Notes under the pieces: model-generated
The model's database searches: none
What the model was told of the DNA's origin: nothing
What the model saw: only the letters and a program-made list of their open reading frames with translations
Assembly (NCBI GenBank): GCA_030549175.1
Contig: JAUKUA010000003.1
Location: forward strand, 2,852,001-2,916,000
DNA: 64,000 nucleotides
Origin: Lasiosphaeris hirsuta
Taxonomy: Eukaryota; Ascomycota; Sordariomycetes; Sordariales; Lasiosphaeriaceae
Direction of reading: 5' to 3'
Position numbers and translations under genes: made by a program
Part shown: one piece after another, positions 48,047 to 59,342 of the stretch
How the letters are laid out: every line of letters starts with the position of its first letter
Position numbering within the stretch: the stretch's first letter is position 1

Positions 48047-50044
48047 CTTGGAAGACAACAGCGTCTATTGAAGTGGGGCGGTGGGAGACGCCCGACTCAG
48101 CCCTGGAGGGGTAACGAAGCGAGTAGCAAAGCACGATGGGATTGTGATTATTGAGTGCTCAAGAGGCCAAGATCTGTAGGGTAGAATTGATGCCGGCCGC
48201 GGTTCGATGAAAGGCTAGTGGTGGGCGACTCGTGCTGTTGAATTCCGGTTTGTGCATCCACCACAAGCGAGGAGGGGGATATCGGGCGGCGCTGCGAGTG
48301 CGTTACGAGACGGGTTTTCGTGAGAATCGTATCGAAACACCGTCGTGCCAATCGCGGGGCTACAGCGGCGCGGTCAAGGAAGCCGATCGTCGGTGGTTAC
48401 TCGGTACGGGGTAAGAAAGTAAGGACGCTGGGGAGCTAAGGCTCGTAGGTTAACGAAAGGGCGACCAACAACCACCAACGTGGGATGGCTTTCGGGCGCG
48501 GGTGAATTGGTAGGTAGGATCAAGCAGGACAGAGCGGGGCGATCGAGACTGGTCGCAATCGCAGCGTCAAGATAATATTTGACGCGGTCGGCAATGGCTC
48601 CCAGGACGCCTCTTTGATGGTGTTTCGGCGCCGAGCTTTGGGAAATGGACGCTTGGGCTGACGTTCCAGGTCGCAGCTGTTTTTGCGGGGCTCGAGGATC
48701 AGGTCGCGGGTCCCCAATCCGAGTGTGGCTGTTACTCGAGGCAGCAGGACGAGCCCTGGCGCTTTGCGTGAGGCTCAAGCGGTGTAGAGCAGTCTTCGGG
48801 GTCGATTACTGCAATAGATTGCTGGAAAGCCACGGACCAAGGCTCTCGGGGACAAAGAGCTCTGGTCAAATTTCGAAGTGCGTCTGCTAAGCCGGGCCAG
48901 GCAGAGCAGAGACAGAAGACACGGAGACCGGGACGGACGCGCCTCGAGATTAGCTGGCTGGGTGTCGGCACCGTCGAAAACGTGACGGCAAGGCTGGAGG
49001 ATGCCGGCTAACTAAAGAGTGGGCGCCCCCCTCTCACACACGACGCCAAGGAGGGATGAGGTGGATGCAACAACAATTATTGATAGTGGTCTTGCGCGTT
49101 ACAACACACCCCAATATGAGGGCAAGCAGAATCAGGAAGTGCTCAGAAAACACGAGCGCCGGCTAGAGCCTCAAAAGTCAGAAGTCGCGATGAGCAGAGG
49201 AACACGGCGCATCCTCAGGGTTGTTGTTAGGAACTCGGAGAGGGGATGGTGGAGAGGAGGGGGGTTTGGGGGCCAGTGCTGCGACTTGCAGGCATGGATC
49301 AAACCCACCAGCTGTCGCCCACCTGTGCAATGGCCGGTTGGTGATTGTTAGCAGCGGGCAATTTTAAAAAAATCCACCAGCTTTGAATAGTGCCACAGGG
49401 CATCATCGCCCCGAGTCCTGGCACTTTACACGGGGTGACAGGCTACATCTCGGATCTTCAAGTGATTGTTCTGCTAGGTATTCGAACAGTTTGTTTTCAT
49501 CAGATCGCTATTCAAGCAGTCGACAGAGCTGTTATTTTGCACCAGCGGTTCGGGTCGCACCGCAGGCGCAGTCGTCGGCACACTTTCCGTTTACCCATTG
49601 GATGTCCCGTTTTCTATGGAAGCTGCGCCGTACACTGTGCTGACAAGGCACCTGACATATATGTGGCACCGCCAGCAGACCCAGCGGTGCTAATGGAGGC
49701 CCGTGCGCCAGCCTTGGTAAGGCTGCTCGACACTGAGCACTGTGCAGTATGTGCATACAGGTAGTACCTAACGTAGGTAGTTATAAAGTCCACCAAATTT
49801 TAAGCATGCTTTTGAGAGAGGTTTACTACTTACCACACCCGTTGAATGTACGCTTAATGGATTTGAGCCACAGTATTTGTGATGAACCGAAATTCATCGC
49901 CAGAGTTTCACCACCAAAATTTCACGTCATGAGTTTACCAAGCAAATAAAAAATTTGACTCGATCCGCTCTTCCCTCACTCATAGCTCGCCCCTGCTGAA
50001 CATACAACAATCTTGGACCTCGACGAATCACATCAAACAGCACC
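48047..50044. promoter_or_regulatory. Divergent 2-kb upstream region (RTS1 / TFC1)
   Basis: A long gap between divergent starts. TFC1 needs little of it, so most may be RTS1 promoter or a long 5' leader. No coding frame with family signal was found on either strand. Confidence 0.5.
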
Positions 50045-52460
50045 ATGGCAAGCTTCAACAGTGACAACAAACATGCGCCGAGATATGCCATCCCTGCCAG
50101 AAGACTGGGCGCTGTTGAGCACCCCTTGATTGTCAAAGATATCGAGAAGGGAATCAAGACGTTTGGGGCGAACGCTCCCCTTCAAGCAGTGAGTTGCATA
50201 AAGTCATGATACGATCTCGGTACTTACATCCATATGACTGACTGGTATGTGATTAGATTCTGGACTCGGCCAGCCCCCAAATCTCTGTTCCGCTTTACCT
50301 ACGCCCTGACAACCCGACCGTGAGGCCATTGACCTCGCACAATGCATTGACTCACAATGTAGTCCTGAAGATTATCGTCCCAAAAAGGACAGGCAGGAAG
50401 CGCAAACGAGGTAGTATCGATCCCTTTGAGGGGGAGGTTGATCCGCCCCCTGGTGTCTCGGAAGATGTCTGCTCAAGAGAGCGACTTGATGCACCCAAGG
50501 TGCTGAGACGGAAACTCTGTGACAATGTGGACAAATACAGGATTGAACCGGTGGGCGTCATATCCAACACCCATCGGTACAGAGGTAAGCCGCGCCCCTC
50601 TACTCAATCTGGCTGGGAGACATCTAATAACTATGCTCAGGCCTTGCCGATTTCCAGTATGCCCTCGGGAATTCCAGTTTCATGACCCGGTTTGTTGAGA
50701 AAGTTCTTCCTGGCGACGTTATGAAGCTCAAGGACTTTGCCCTCCAGCCCGGCATCGAGGCTGGCTCAAACATCGACTTGATGCCACCTCCCAACTTCAC
50801 CCCTATGACTTTACCCTTCCAGTATAACTACTCGCAAAATCCTTACACCAAAGAAGTCAGCCCCGGCGCTTTTTCGCCATCAGGCAGTATGTCTGAAGAG
50901 GACGAGTACGGGCGCGTCGTGAACGTCACGTCTCGTATCCCTGCAGCTGGTTACTTTATAGCGCACGACGAGTATCCCGTACCATCTGGTCCAAGTCGCG
51001 AGCCCGATATGTCTGACCCCCAGGTCGCCCTGATTATAACCGAGATGCGTCTTGCCATGGAGGAGCGGCCTATCTGGACACGAAGAAGCATGTGGAACAG
51101 ACTGGGGTCGAAGTTCGCCTCCCTCCCCAAAAGCGGCAGCTTGGTCCGCCACTGCTTGCAGTACGCCGGATACCAGTTCAAGGGCGGGCCATGGCGCGAT
51201 GCGTTGGTTCGCTACGGTTTAGATCCTCGAGCCGATCCCAAGTATCGGATATACCAAACGCTCATCTTCAAGCTACATAAAACGCGGATAGGAACCGTCG
51301 GGCGCTCGTGGCAAGCAGTAAGACGGAACGAAGTTCGTGTCACAAATTTCGGCAAGTACTGGCGCGAGATTGGGGACGACAACGGGCCCATCGATACGCA
51401 TGTCTTCGACGGCGAGGCCTTCAGCACCGACGGCAAGGTGTGGCAGGTTTGCGACATCACAGACCCCTTACTCGCTAAGCTCTTCGCCGACGCCGAGGTG
51501 CGAACCGAATGCGACAACGAGATCAGCGGCTACTATCACCGTGTCCTGTGGTCGGTGGCCAAAGCCATCATGAAGTGCAAGATGCTGGCGATCCGTTTTG
51601 GCCGCACCCTGACGGACGACGATTTCAGTGCAACGCTCGACGCTGTCAAGGGCCCCAACGACGGTGGTGACGGCGGCGGTGGGACAAGTATCGGGATTAG
51701 TTTGCCCGATCTTCAGCTCACATCGGCCGAATGTGAGCAGCTCAGGGGCCGTAAGATGAAGCCTGGCCTCCGCCAGGGCCGCGATCGCTGGGAGGAGAAG
51801 AGAAAGCGCACGCACTACCGCGTCCGTATACCGTTGAAGGAGAGCGAAGCCAGAGAAGCCGAGAAGATGATTAGGCTGCTGTCAATGACAGTCGGCGGCG
51901 GAAGCAAGGCAACTGCCAGCGCTGGCGGGGCGCAGCCTCTGCCGGTAGGTGCGGCTGTTGGTACGGCGGCCGGTGGAGTTGTGCAGAGCGTAGAGAACCT
52001 TCCCGAGCTTGCTGCGACTAGGGAGAGAGAGGTGGAAGAGGAGGCAGGCCAAGAAGGATCGTTTCAGGAACTGCTTGACAATCTCGATGAGGAAGATGAT
52101 AGCGAAGACGATGAGAGCGACGAGGAGGAGGAAGATGAGGAAGATGAGGAGGAGGAAGACTATGGCGACGAGGAGGAGATGGCGGATGACGAGGACGAAA
52201 TGGACGACCCAAATCAAGTCTCCAGGTCCAGACAGATGCCAATGCCCGTGCTCCAAGAAGAGGATGAGGTTTTGGAGGACTACGATGAAGAAGGTGGCAT
52301 GCCAGTCGGGTTTGAGTATGAGCAGGAAGAGGACATCAGTTTTGACCGTGATGATGAGGATGAGGATGGGGCTACAGAGGATGACGAGTATGATAGTGCG
52401 GAAGGTTACCGGCTTGAGGAAGAAGACCACGATGTGGAGAATATGGGAGAGGGTGACTGA
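50045..52460 (+). CDS. TFC1: Transcription factor IIIC subunit 5 (Tfc1/Sfc1)
   Basis: Exons 50045-50188, 50257-50584 and 50641-52460 give 763 residues. TFIIIC binds the A and B boxes of tRNA and 5S genes; this subunit (tau95, human GTF3C5) contacts the A box. The N-terminal tau60/tau95 dimerisation region shows HPLIVKDIEKGIKTFG, VPLYLRPDNP, HNVVLKIIVPKRTGRKRKRG and ISNTHRYRGLADFQY. The DNA-binding half has RPIWTRRSMWNRLG, LVRHCLQYAGYQFKGGPWRDALVRYGLDPR and YRIYQTLIFKL. The C-terminus (about 640-763) is extremely acidic (runs of E/D), as in yeast Tfc1. Nuclear. Confidence 0.94.
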
Positions 52461-52770
52461 GGCTCGGTGCCATACCTAGATCTGTCTAGGCCAATAGGAA
52501 CAGGGTCGGAAACGAACAGTGCGTTGCTTTAGCAACCCCCCCTTCATGACCACTCACAAGGTTTCAAATGGACAAGCATTTTCCTCAATAAAAGGGAAAT
52601 CGCAGCAAGCTTTTTGTGGCTCTGTAGATCTCGTCTGTTTTTGGGGTGGGTATCTTTCCTTTAACAAACTTACACCAAAGGATGAACGAAGTAAATAACT
52701 GCCAGGCTGCCTCCATCGCCACGGGCACTACCGCCACGGGCGAGATACTCCAGCGACATAATCTAACTGC
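52461..52770. other. Short convergent 3' intergenic region
   Basis: Holds the 3' ends of TFC1 and the BCS1-like gene. Nothing else is seen. Confidence 0.5.
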
Positions 52771-54591
52771 TTACTGCACTTGAAGGACTTTGGTTTTGCT
52801 GGCCTTTTGCTCCACCAGCGCCTTGACCCAGACGTCGACCTCGGCGAGCGCACGGCGTGGTGTCTTCTTGCGCTTCAGCAAGAAGCCCTGGATCTCAGCA
52901 GGTGATATGACTTGCTTGGAGGGAATCTTGGCGGAAAATGCAGCGGCAATTTTTGTGAGCTCCTCGGGGCTGACGGGCGCCGTCTCGCTCTCTTCCTCGA
53001 CCTCGGTGGACCCATCGCTAAGGTCTCCATCCCTTGGCTCTGCCGCCGACTCGAGGAACCGTCCACGCGCGGCCACGCCCTTGCTATCGGCCTCGTACAT
53101 ACGCACAAACAGCTCCATGGCCTGCTCTTGGGTCGCGTTGGTGAAAGCAACTTGAAGGTCAACGCGGCCAGGGCGGATGAGGGCCTCGTCAAGGGCCTCG
53201 GGTTTATTGGTTGTCATGATAAGCACGCGACCTTCGTGCGAGGCGACGCCGTCAATGGCGTTCAAGAGGCCTGACAGCGATATGCCCTTTTTGTCGTCAG
53301 GGCCAGACTGTCGCTTCAGCTCACGAGCAAGGTCTGAAACACTCCAATCGTCCTTATTATGCGCCTTGTCCTTGCCGTGGCCCTTCTTATCCGCCGTGCC
53401 ATCTTTCTCGTCAGTCTTGGGTGCGTCAGGAGCGCGGGCGAGACCCGCTGTGTCGATGTCCTCGAGCAAAACAACGCAGCGACGGGGAAGCGAGTTGAAC
53501 AGCGCAGAAAGATCTTCCTCCGTCAGGGAGGGGTCCAAAAGTGAGATAACGTATATGTCTAGACCGAAAACGCCAGCGAGAGCAAAAGAGAGCGACGTCT
53601 TGCCGGTGCCAGGAGGGCCGTGGAAAAGGTAGCCTCGGCGAAGGGGTATGCCGCGGTTGGCATACCAGCGTGGGGTAGCTGGGTGGAGGTACTCGTTCAT
53701 GTCCGAAAGCACCTGGACTTTCTGCTTTACATCAAGGACGACAGTTGTCATAGGGCGGACTGGTCTGTTGGCTACCTGAAGCCAACTATGACGGCCACCA
53801 TAGCGGCGCATGTTCTGAGGAGCTGGTCGCTTGATCGTGGTCTTAGCATGGTGGTCGGCATAATACTGTTCCTTCGCATACTGGAGGAGCTTCTTGATAG
53901 GTTCTGGAGACCGACCGAAGCAAGAGATGACCAGCTTCTCCTTGTCCTTAAACTGGGGGGTTCCACTGGAGTTTCCATCGTCGTACAGAGATTCCTGCTT
54001 TCGGTGGAGTCGGAAGTATCTGGGGCCAAACCAGAATCCGTGTAGCCCGAAGGCGGGAGTGAAGCGAGGTGGGGCTTTTGCCTCCTGGTTGGAGAAATTC
54101 AGGTAAATGCCAGAGCCGTCGGGAGCAATGTCGGTGGTCGGTATCTCCAGGCTTTCCTCCCCTTCCCACATGGTTTTGGAGAAGGTCTCGGCAGTCAGAA
54201 GGCGGGAGTTGACTAGGGTGGGCTGGGAAGAAAGCCACTTCATCATGTGCAGGAACATCTCATCGTTGTTACTAATGCAGATGCTGGCAGTAAGGTACTG
54301 TTGGGTCAGGCCGTAGATGGTCATGTACAGCTGCCTCGAAAGCTTGTTGGCGGCCCAGATGAAGCCAAACACGCTGAGGATGACGGTGGGATCCAGACCA
54401 AGACTGCTGCCTACTATGTTTTGGAGGAGCATGAAAGTCTTGAGGAGTGGATTGAATTGTGTTCCGAGGAGAGGCCCCAGGCTCTCCATGATACCCTCTG
54501 GGATGCTCCGCTGGGTTTCGTTGCTAGCTCCGTTGGTCATATTGGCAACGAAGGTGGGCAAGGCGCCCCCGAACAGCGTGTTAAAGTCCAT
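52771..54591 (-). CDS. BCS1-like AAA ATPase
   Basis: A single exon of 606 residues from the ATG before DFNTLFGG. True Bcs1 is a mitochondrial inner-membrane AAA chaperone that exports the folded Rieske protein. Here a hydrophobic segment (TVILSVFGFIWAAN, about 69-82) precedes a BCS1 N-terminal domain (KWLSSQ, GFWFGPRYFRLHR). The AAA core has Walker A GPPGTGKT (325-332), Walker B CVVLLEDID (372-380) and LIMTTNKPEALDEALIRPGRVD. A Lys/Asp/Gly-rich insert of about 50 residues follows Walker B, and the C-terminus extends past the core with acidic and basic patches. At 606 residues it is about 150 longer than Bcs1, so it is more likely one of the fungal Bcs1-like paralogues. An in-frame GTG upstream is not used in this model. 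Confidence 0.88.
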   Translation of the reverse strand: MDFNTLFGGALPTFVANMTNGASNETQRSIPEGIMESLGPLLGTQFNPLLKTFMLLQNIVGSSLGLDPTVILSVFGFIWAANKLSRQLYMTIYGLTQQYLTASICISNNDEMFLHMMKWLSSQPTLVNSRLLTAETFSKTMWEGEESLEIPTTDIAPDGSGIYLNFSNQEAKAPPRFTPAFGLHGFWFGPRYFRLHRKQESLYDDGNSSGTPQFKDKEKLVISCFGRSPEPIKKLLQYAKEQYYADHHAKTTIKRPAPQNMRRYGGRHSWLQVANRPVRPMTTVVLDVKQKVQVLSDMNEYLHPATPRWYANRGIPLRRGYLFHGPPGTGKTSLSFALAGVFGLDIYVISLLDPSLTEEDLSALFNSLPRRCVVLLEDIDTAGLARAPDAPKTDEKDGTADKKGHGKDKAHNKDDWSVSDLARELKRQSGPDDKKGISLSGLLNAIDGVASHEGRVLIMTTNKPEALDEALIRPGRVDLQVAFTNATQEQAMELFVRMYEADSKGVAARGRFLESAAEPRDGDLSDGSTEVEEESETAPVSPEELTKIAAAFSAKIPSKQVISPAEIQGFLLKRKKTPRRALAEVDVWVKALVEQKASKTKVLQVQ

Positions 54592-57250
54592 GATGGGTTT
54601 CGGGTCGCGAATGAGAGGAACGAGGTAAAAGCACAAACTCGGTCTCACAGACGGTGGAGGATGAGATGGCACGATGAAGGATGTGAGAGGAATATCAAGA
54701 CCTCAGCGAAACGAAATCCGCTTGGCAACGGATGTAGTACGGGGGCAAGGAGTATAAGAGGACAAGAGTGGGATGAAGACTGGGAGTACAGGGTATTTTA
54801 TAGCCAGGTATAGAAACTGGCGAGCAAGCGGTTGTCGAACGCGGCCAGTTGCTGCCTCGGGCCTCTGCATCAGCCTTGTAAAGAGTGCGGCGACTACCTT
54901 TAAATAGGTCATTCACACACTCGCCCATTCGTCCTTGTCCATGAACGCGGTCTCGCCAGAGGACGAAAGGGAGACGACCTGGTAAGAAGCGGGTGTTGCA
55001 GAGGCGGATGTACTGCGATATCACCCTGGCCCTTTCACAGCAAGTCATAAGTCATACCTTGCATGTTAGACTGTGGACCTTTGTTGGTGTGGTGCCTGTT
55101 GCACCCACCATGGATTGGTTGGGGTTGAAGTAGACGCCAAACTCGCCCACATCCTAGGGCGTCCACATGGGTCACTGCCCATGGATCGATCCTGGTACCC
55201 TACCATGCAGGACGTGGGACATGGAAGATGGGTCATCGGGAGCCATGGGCTGGCCGGGCAGTGAGGCAAAGAAGAGGCGTCATCCTCCCGACAGGAATGT
55301 AGCATGGATGCGGCTTTGCTCGATGTGTACGTAGCAGGGTATTATTGCATCTTCCTTCCCTGCCTGGAGAAGAACCAGAGCAGAAGTATGAAGAATGAAG
55401 AAGAGGGAGTATCCGGACGCCAGATCGGGACGCTCATTTGTGCCGTGAGGCAACCGAATCTCCATCTGATCAATCCTGGATCCTGCGGCAGGCAGGCCCT
55501 GCCCTTCTTCCTCCCCCACAATCGGCGGCTGTTTTTGCCAGGGCATGGGTTGCCTGCAGGCCGCCGCCCTTGGCTTCCATAACCTTGCACCTACCTAGCT
55601 CCTACCCTCACAAATACCCTGGTGCCGATCAGATTGGGCAACTCTGGGATTTGCGAATGACTGTCCGGGTAAGGGCGATTCCACATGAAAAGTGAGGGCA
55701 AAAAGTGTGAGCATGAACTCTCATTCTATTGGCTGTGTACGAGTCCTTACTAGGCATCCAAGCAGTCAATATCAGCACGGCCGATGTCAGCCGCCATACA
55801 TGACCTTCGGAAACAGATTGAATCGTCCCTCACCGAACTTACCCCGTGGGATGGTGCGTTGAGTGCTCGGAGAAAGCTACCTTGCTGCGTATTCGTTGAC
55901 ACCGGCATCAGCGATGCATCGACTTGAGGCTTGGCAGCAAGGCCCTCCGCTGGCCGTCTGTTACCCCCGCATCTGGCATCATTTTGAGTCACGAGGCTCG
56001 GGGGTAGGACCCCGAAGCGCTGCTTCCGAGGAAAGGGGTCTTGTTTGGCAAGCTAGCCCAAACAACGACAGTTAGGAGCCGGAATGTGGGACCTCGCGAC
56101 TTTGTTGTTATTGTTGTTGTTGTTGTTGCATGGTACACTACAGCAGTTCATGCCCGCATCTGTGGGTTTTCCGTCCTGGCCGCCTCTGAGTGGTCTCAGG
56201 GGGCCACGATTCTGCGCATCTGCATGAGAAGGGGATCGATCAATGGAAATCTCCCAATCAATCTTTCCTTAATAAGTTGTACAACACGCCTCAACCGACA
56301 TGGACTCCACTCAAGCTCTGTCTGTCCAATGTACACCTACTTAGGGCCGCTGCGATTGTACGCAGTTCAGCCAGCGAAGGGTGCAGCATGCAACCATTTC
56401 AGACGAAATGCGTGACTCAGCCATCCGTCAAGGAGCGCGATCCAGAGCTTTGGGAAGCCCTGCCATGGGCCGTGCTGGGTAGAGGCAGCCGAAAACACAG
56501 ACCAACGAGACGACCTGTCGACCTGTTTACGTACCTGGCCACTGCAAACAATCACACGCATTCCCACAAGTAGAAAATCCAACTGTCCAGATGCAAGACC
56601 CTAGACTTGAAAATGCCAAAATGGGCTCAGCCCATTTGCTGGGTACAGCATCCTGGAAAGCTCTTTGGTTATCTTACGAAGAGAAAAGGCACTGTGGGCG
56701 GCAAGACTTTACGCGCCATGGCCGGGGCATTGCCACTGTTGTCAGCTGAGACAGACAGAAACCAACAGCACATATAGATATGTACCTGGGAAAATAAACA
56801 AAAAGGGGAAAGGGGCTTCTTTCGCTGTCCTGCCCTGGCTGGCATCGTGCGGCAAGTATAGAACCCAAGAAACAAGATAGAGCAAAGAAGAGAGACAGTT
56901 GTTTGTTCCAACTTTTTTCCAAGTTGTGGCACATAGCACAGAAAAGCTTAAAAACCATGGTACTGCCGAGCTACAAAAGAAAACCCCTGTTGTATGACTC
57001 TGAGCCATGCCAGCGCGGGTGCGGTCGGGCGGGAGCGTTTGCTCTGTGCTAAGCCGTTTCAGCGATGTTCGTGCAGCATGGACTGGCAACCAGTATTGCT
57101 TCTATAGCCTTGCCACGAGAAGCATCACGTCCCACCACCTCGGAAGGGTGCGGGTCAGAGCAGATATTTGCAGTGGAAGGCCAACTCGAAGTAGCCACAT
57201 CCGACGTATCAGCCGAGAGTATCTGCAAAGTAGTGCTCACATTTGGCTGT
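54592..57250. other. Intergenic, 2.7 kb, no gene seen
   Basis: The longest gap in the window, between two minus-strand genes. It holds a TTG trinucleotide run (56102-56128), TACCTACC-type short motifs, and no open frame with family signal. It could hide a lncRNA or small secreted-protein gene, but I cannot support one. Confidence 0.5.
56102..56128. repeat. (TTG)n microsatellite, one interruption
   Basis: About nine TTG units with a single TTA, in intergenic DNA. Confidence 0.95.
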
Positions 57251-59342
57251 CTACATGGCTCTACCTAAATTATGGTCGCTAGCAGAAGCAATAACTTGCT
57301 TAGGTTTGACCGACTCGGTAGAAATATTTGGCACTCGACCATCGGCCATGACCTCAATGGCCGGTGTGTCTGTCTCCCCATCGGCTACTGAGGCGGATGC
57401 AATCGATTCGATACGTTCAGCACCTCCGTCACTGTCAACTTCCACAAAACCATTGCTCGCCAAATCCCCCATCTCTGACGTCTTCGCCAATGACTCCGCC
57501 ACCCACAGGTGGGCGCCGGCTTCCCTCAGCAGCCTCACACACTCGTCGTTGCCCATCTTTTCTGCTAGATACAGCGGCGTGTTGTTGGCGCGATTACGAG
57601 GGTGGACACTCGCCCCACGCATCAGAAGGTCGTGCATAACCTGCGGCTGAGGCCCAACAGCAGCAAGGTGTACCGCCGTGTTACCCGCGTAATCAGCCTT
57701 CTTCAACAGTTGGTGGTTGAACTCATCGCCTTCAAGGATCTCGCGCACTGTGCGCAAGTCACCATTGCGGATCGCGTATCCGAGCGCCGTGAAGGCGGAC
57801 TCTGTGATGAGGTAGATTGGATTAGTCAAGGTCGCAGCGACACAAGAGGAGGGAGATAGGTATAGGAAATTACATCACTCTCTGATCCCATGCTACTGTC
57901 TCCGTCACAGGTTAGGAATCTGACCTTGAACACTCACCTGCCGAGGTTAAACGGGCGACAGCAGAATCGATGCTTCCTGCCGGGTGAGAGAAGGAGGGAA
58001 GGGTCATCTCCGTCATCTCACCGCGCAGAGAACGTGCCATCTGCGCAGTGACTTCCTTGTACTCCAAGTCGGGAAGCGCCAATAGATACGATAGCTTTGT
58101 CAGCGCTCCTTCCGTTGTCAGATCGTGGCCAAAAACCACACCAGCTCTGCCCAGTGCTGTACCTGGGGCATAGAGAGGGGAGACGAAGCCGTTGGTGCAC
58201 TGGCTGACGTTGACGATGACAATCCCTCGGTCGACAGCCTCCTTGATCACCTTAGTCAAGCTACCATCAACGCCTCCCGGCGCATTTCCCATGCCAAATG
58301 TCTCCAAGATCAAGCCGCGGAGGTTTGGCACCCTAAGCACGGAATCCACCATTTCTGGTTTGATACCTGGAAAGATACGCAAGCAAGCCACATGCGCCGT
58401 GTCGAGATACTTGGTCACCTGGAATTCTGCAATCCGCGTTGGCCTTCGTACCAGAGACCAATTGACATCAACTCCCAGACTCGTCACCTTTGCCAAGGGG
58501 TCGCAGTTTGGGCTATCAAATGCCTCGAAGGAGGACGCCGAGACCTTAGTTGTCCTATTGCCTCGGAACAAGGTATGGGAGAAGAAGAGGCAGACCTCAG
58601 GAATCACAAATGTACCGGCAATAATCAGGGAGCCCAGCAAGTTATCCACCGCGTCTGACTGCAGAGCGAAGATAGAGGCCTGCGATCCCGTGAGGATAAC
58701 AGGCTTCCCTAGATCAGACATCATGAATGACAAGGCCGAGGCTGTATACGCCAGCGAGTCCGTTCCATGGAGAACGACGAAGCCGTCAAACAGGTGATAA
58801 TTCTCCTTGATTGTCATGGCGACCTCTGTCCAGCCAATAGACGAAATGGAGCTTGAGTCCAGCAGCGGGTAGAATTCCAGAATCCCATATCGTATGTGGC
58901 GCGAGTATGCGCTGGGAGGAGTTCTCAGGCTGTCCAGATGCATCTTGACCCCATTCTGGAATGCGTTTATCTTGACTGACTTAGGTTAGCAAGGCCTATG
59001 ATATGTTGTCTATGGGAGCGTCAAGGACCAGGGGTTCTTTTGATCAGATTGTGGTGAGTCTCTTGCATACTACCTCCCTTTGGTCCCCTGATCAAGAAGG
59101 TAAAAAGTGCTATTGACTCGAGATATGGTCTGCGAAAGTGGATCTGGCTTACCTGCCGGGGCGGAGCTGTCGTTGAATGACGGGCGAGGTGCCATGGCAT
59201 TCTGGAGGAAGCCCGTCATGGGAACCAACCCATCAGCACTGGGCTGCATGCAGATTGTTCCACCCGTCATTATGATGAGGACCCGCGACTCGGGGTAATG
59301 AGATTCGGGCCCATCCCGCTCCATGAACGTAACTTGTCCCAT
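57251..59342 (-). CDS. L-asparaginase (cytoplasmic type) with ankyrin repeats
   Basis: Exons 59342-59153, 58975-57938, 57899-57874 (26 nt) and 57799-57251 give 600 residues. The N-terminal asparaginase I-type domain hydrolyses L-asparagine to aspartate and ammonia. It has the nucleophile motif MTGGTI (T26, T29) and the second active-site motif HGTDSLAYTASALSFM (HGTD 133-136), plus LITGSQ-like ILTGSQASIF and the family C-terminal domain. The last 180 residues carry ankyrin units (FTALGYAIRNGDLRTVREIL, GNTAVHLAAVGPQPQVMHDLL, NTPLYLAEKMGNDECVRLL). The same fusion exists in animal 60-kDa asparaginase/lysophospholipase and fungal homologues. No signal peptide is seen. The start and the 26-nt exon are inferred from phase. 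Confidence 0.88.

Noticed and set aside
52009..52479. 156-codon Arg/Met-rich frame
   Set aside because: Out-of-frame reading of the acidic GA-rich tail of TFC1.
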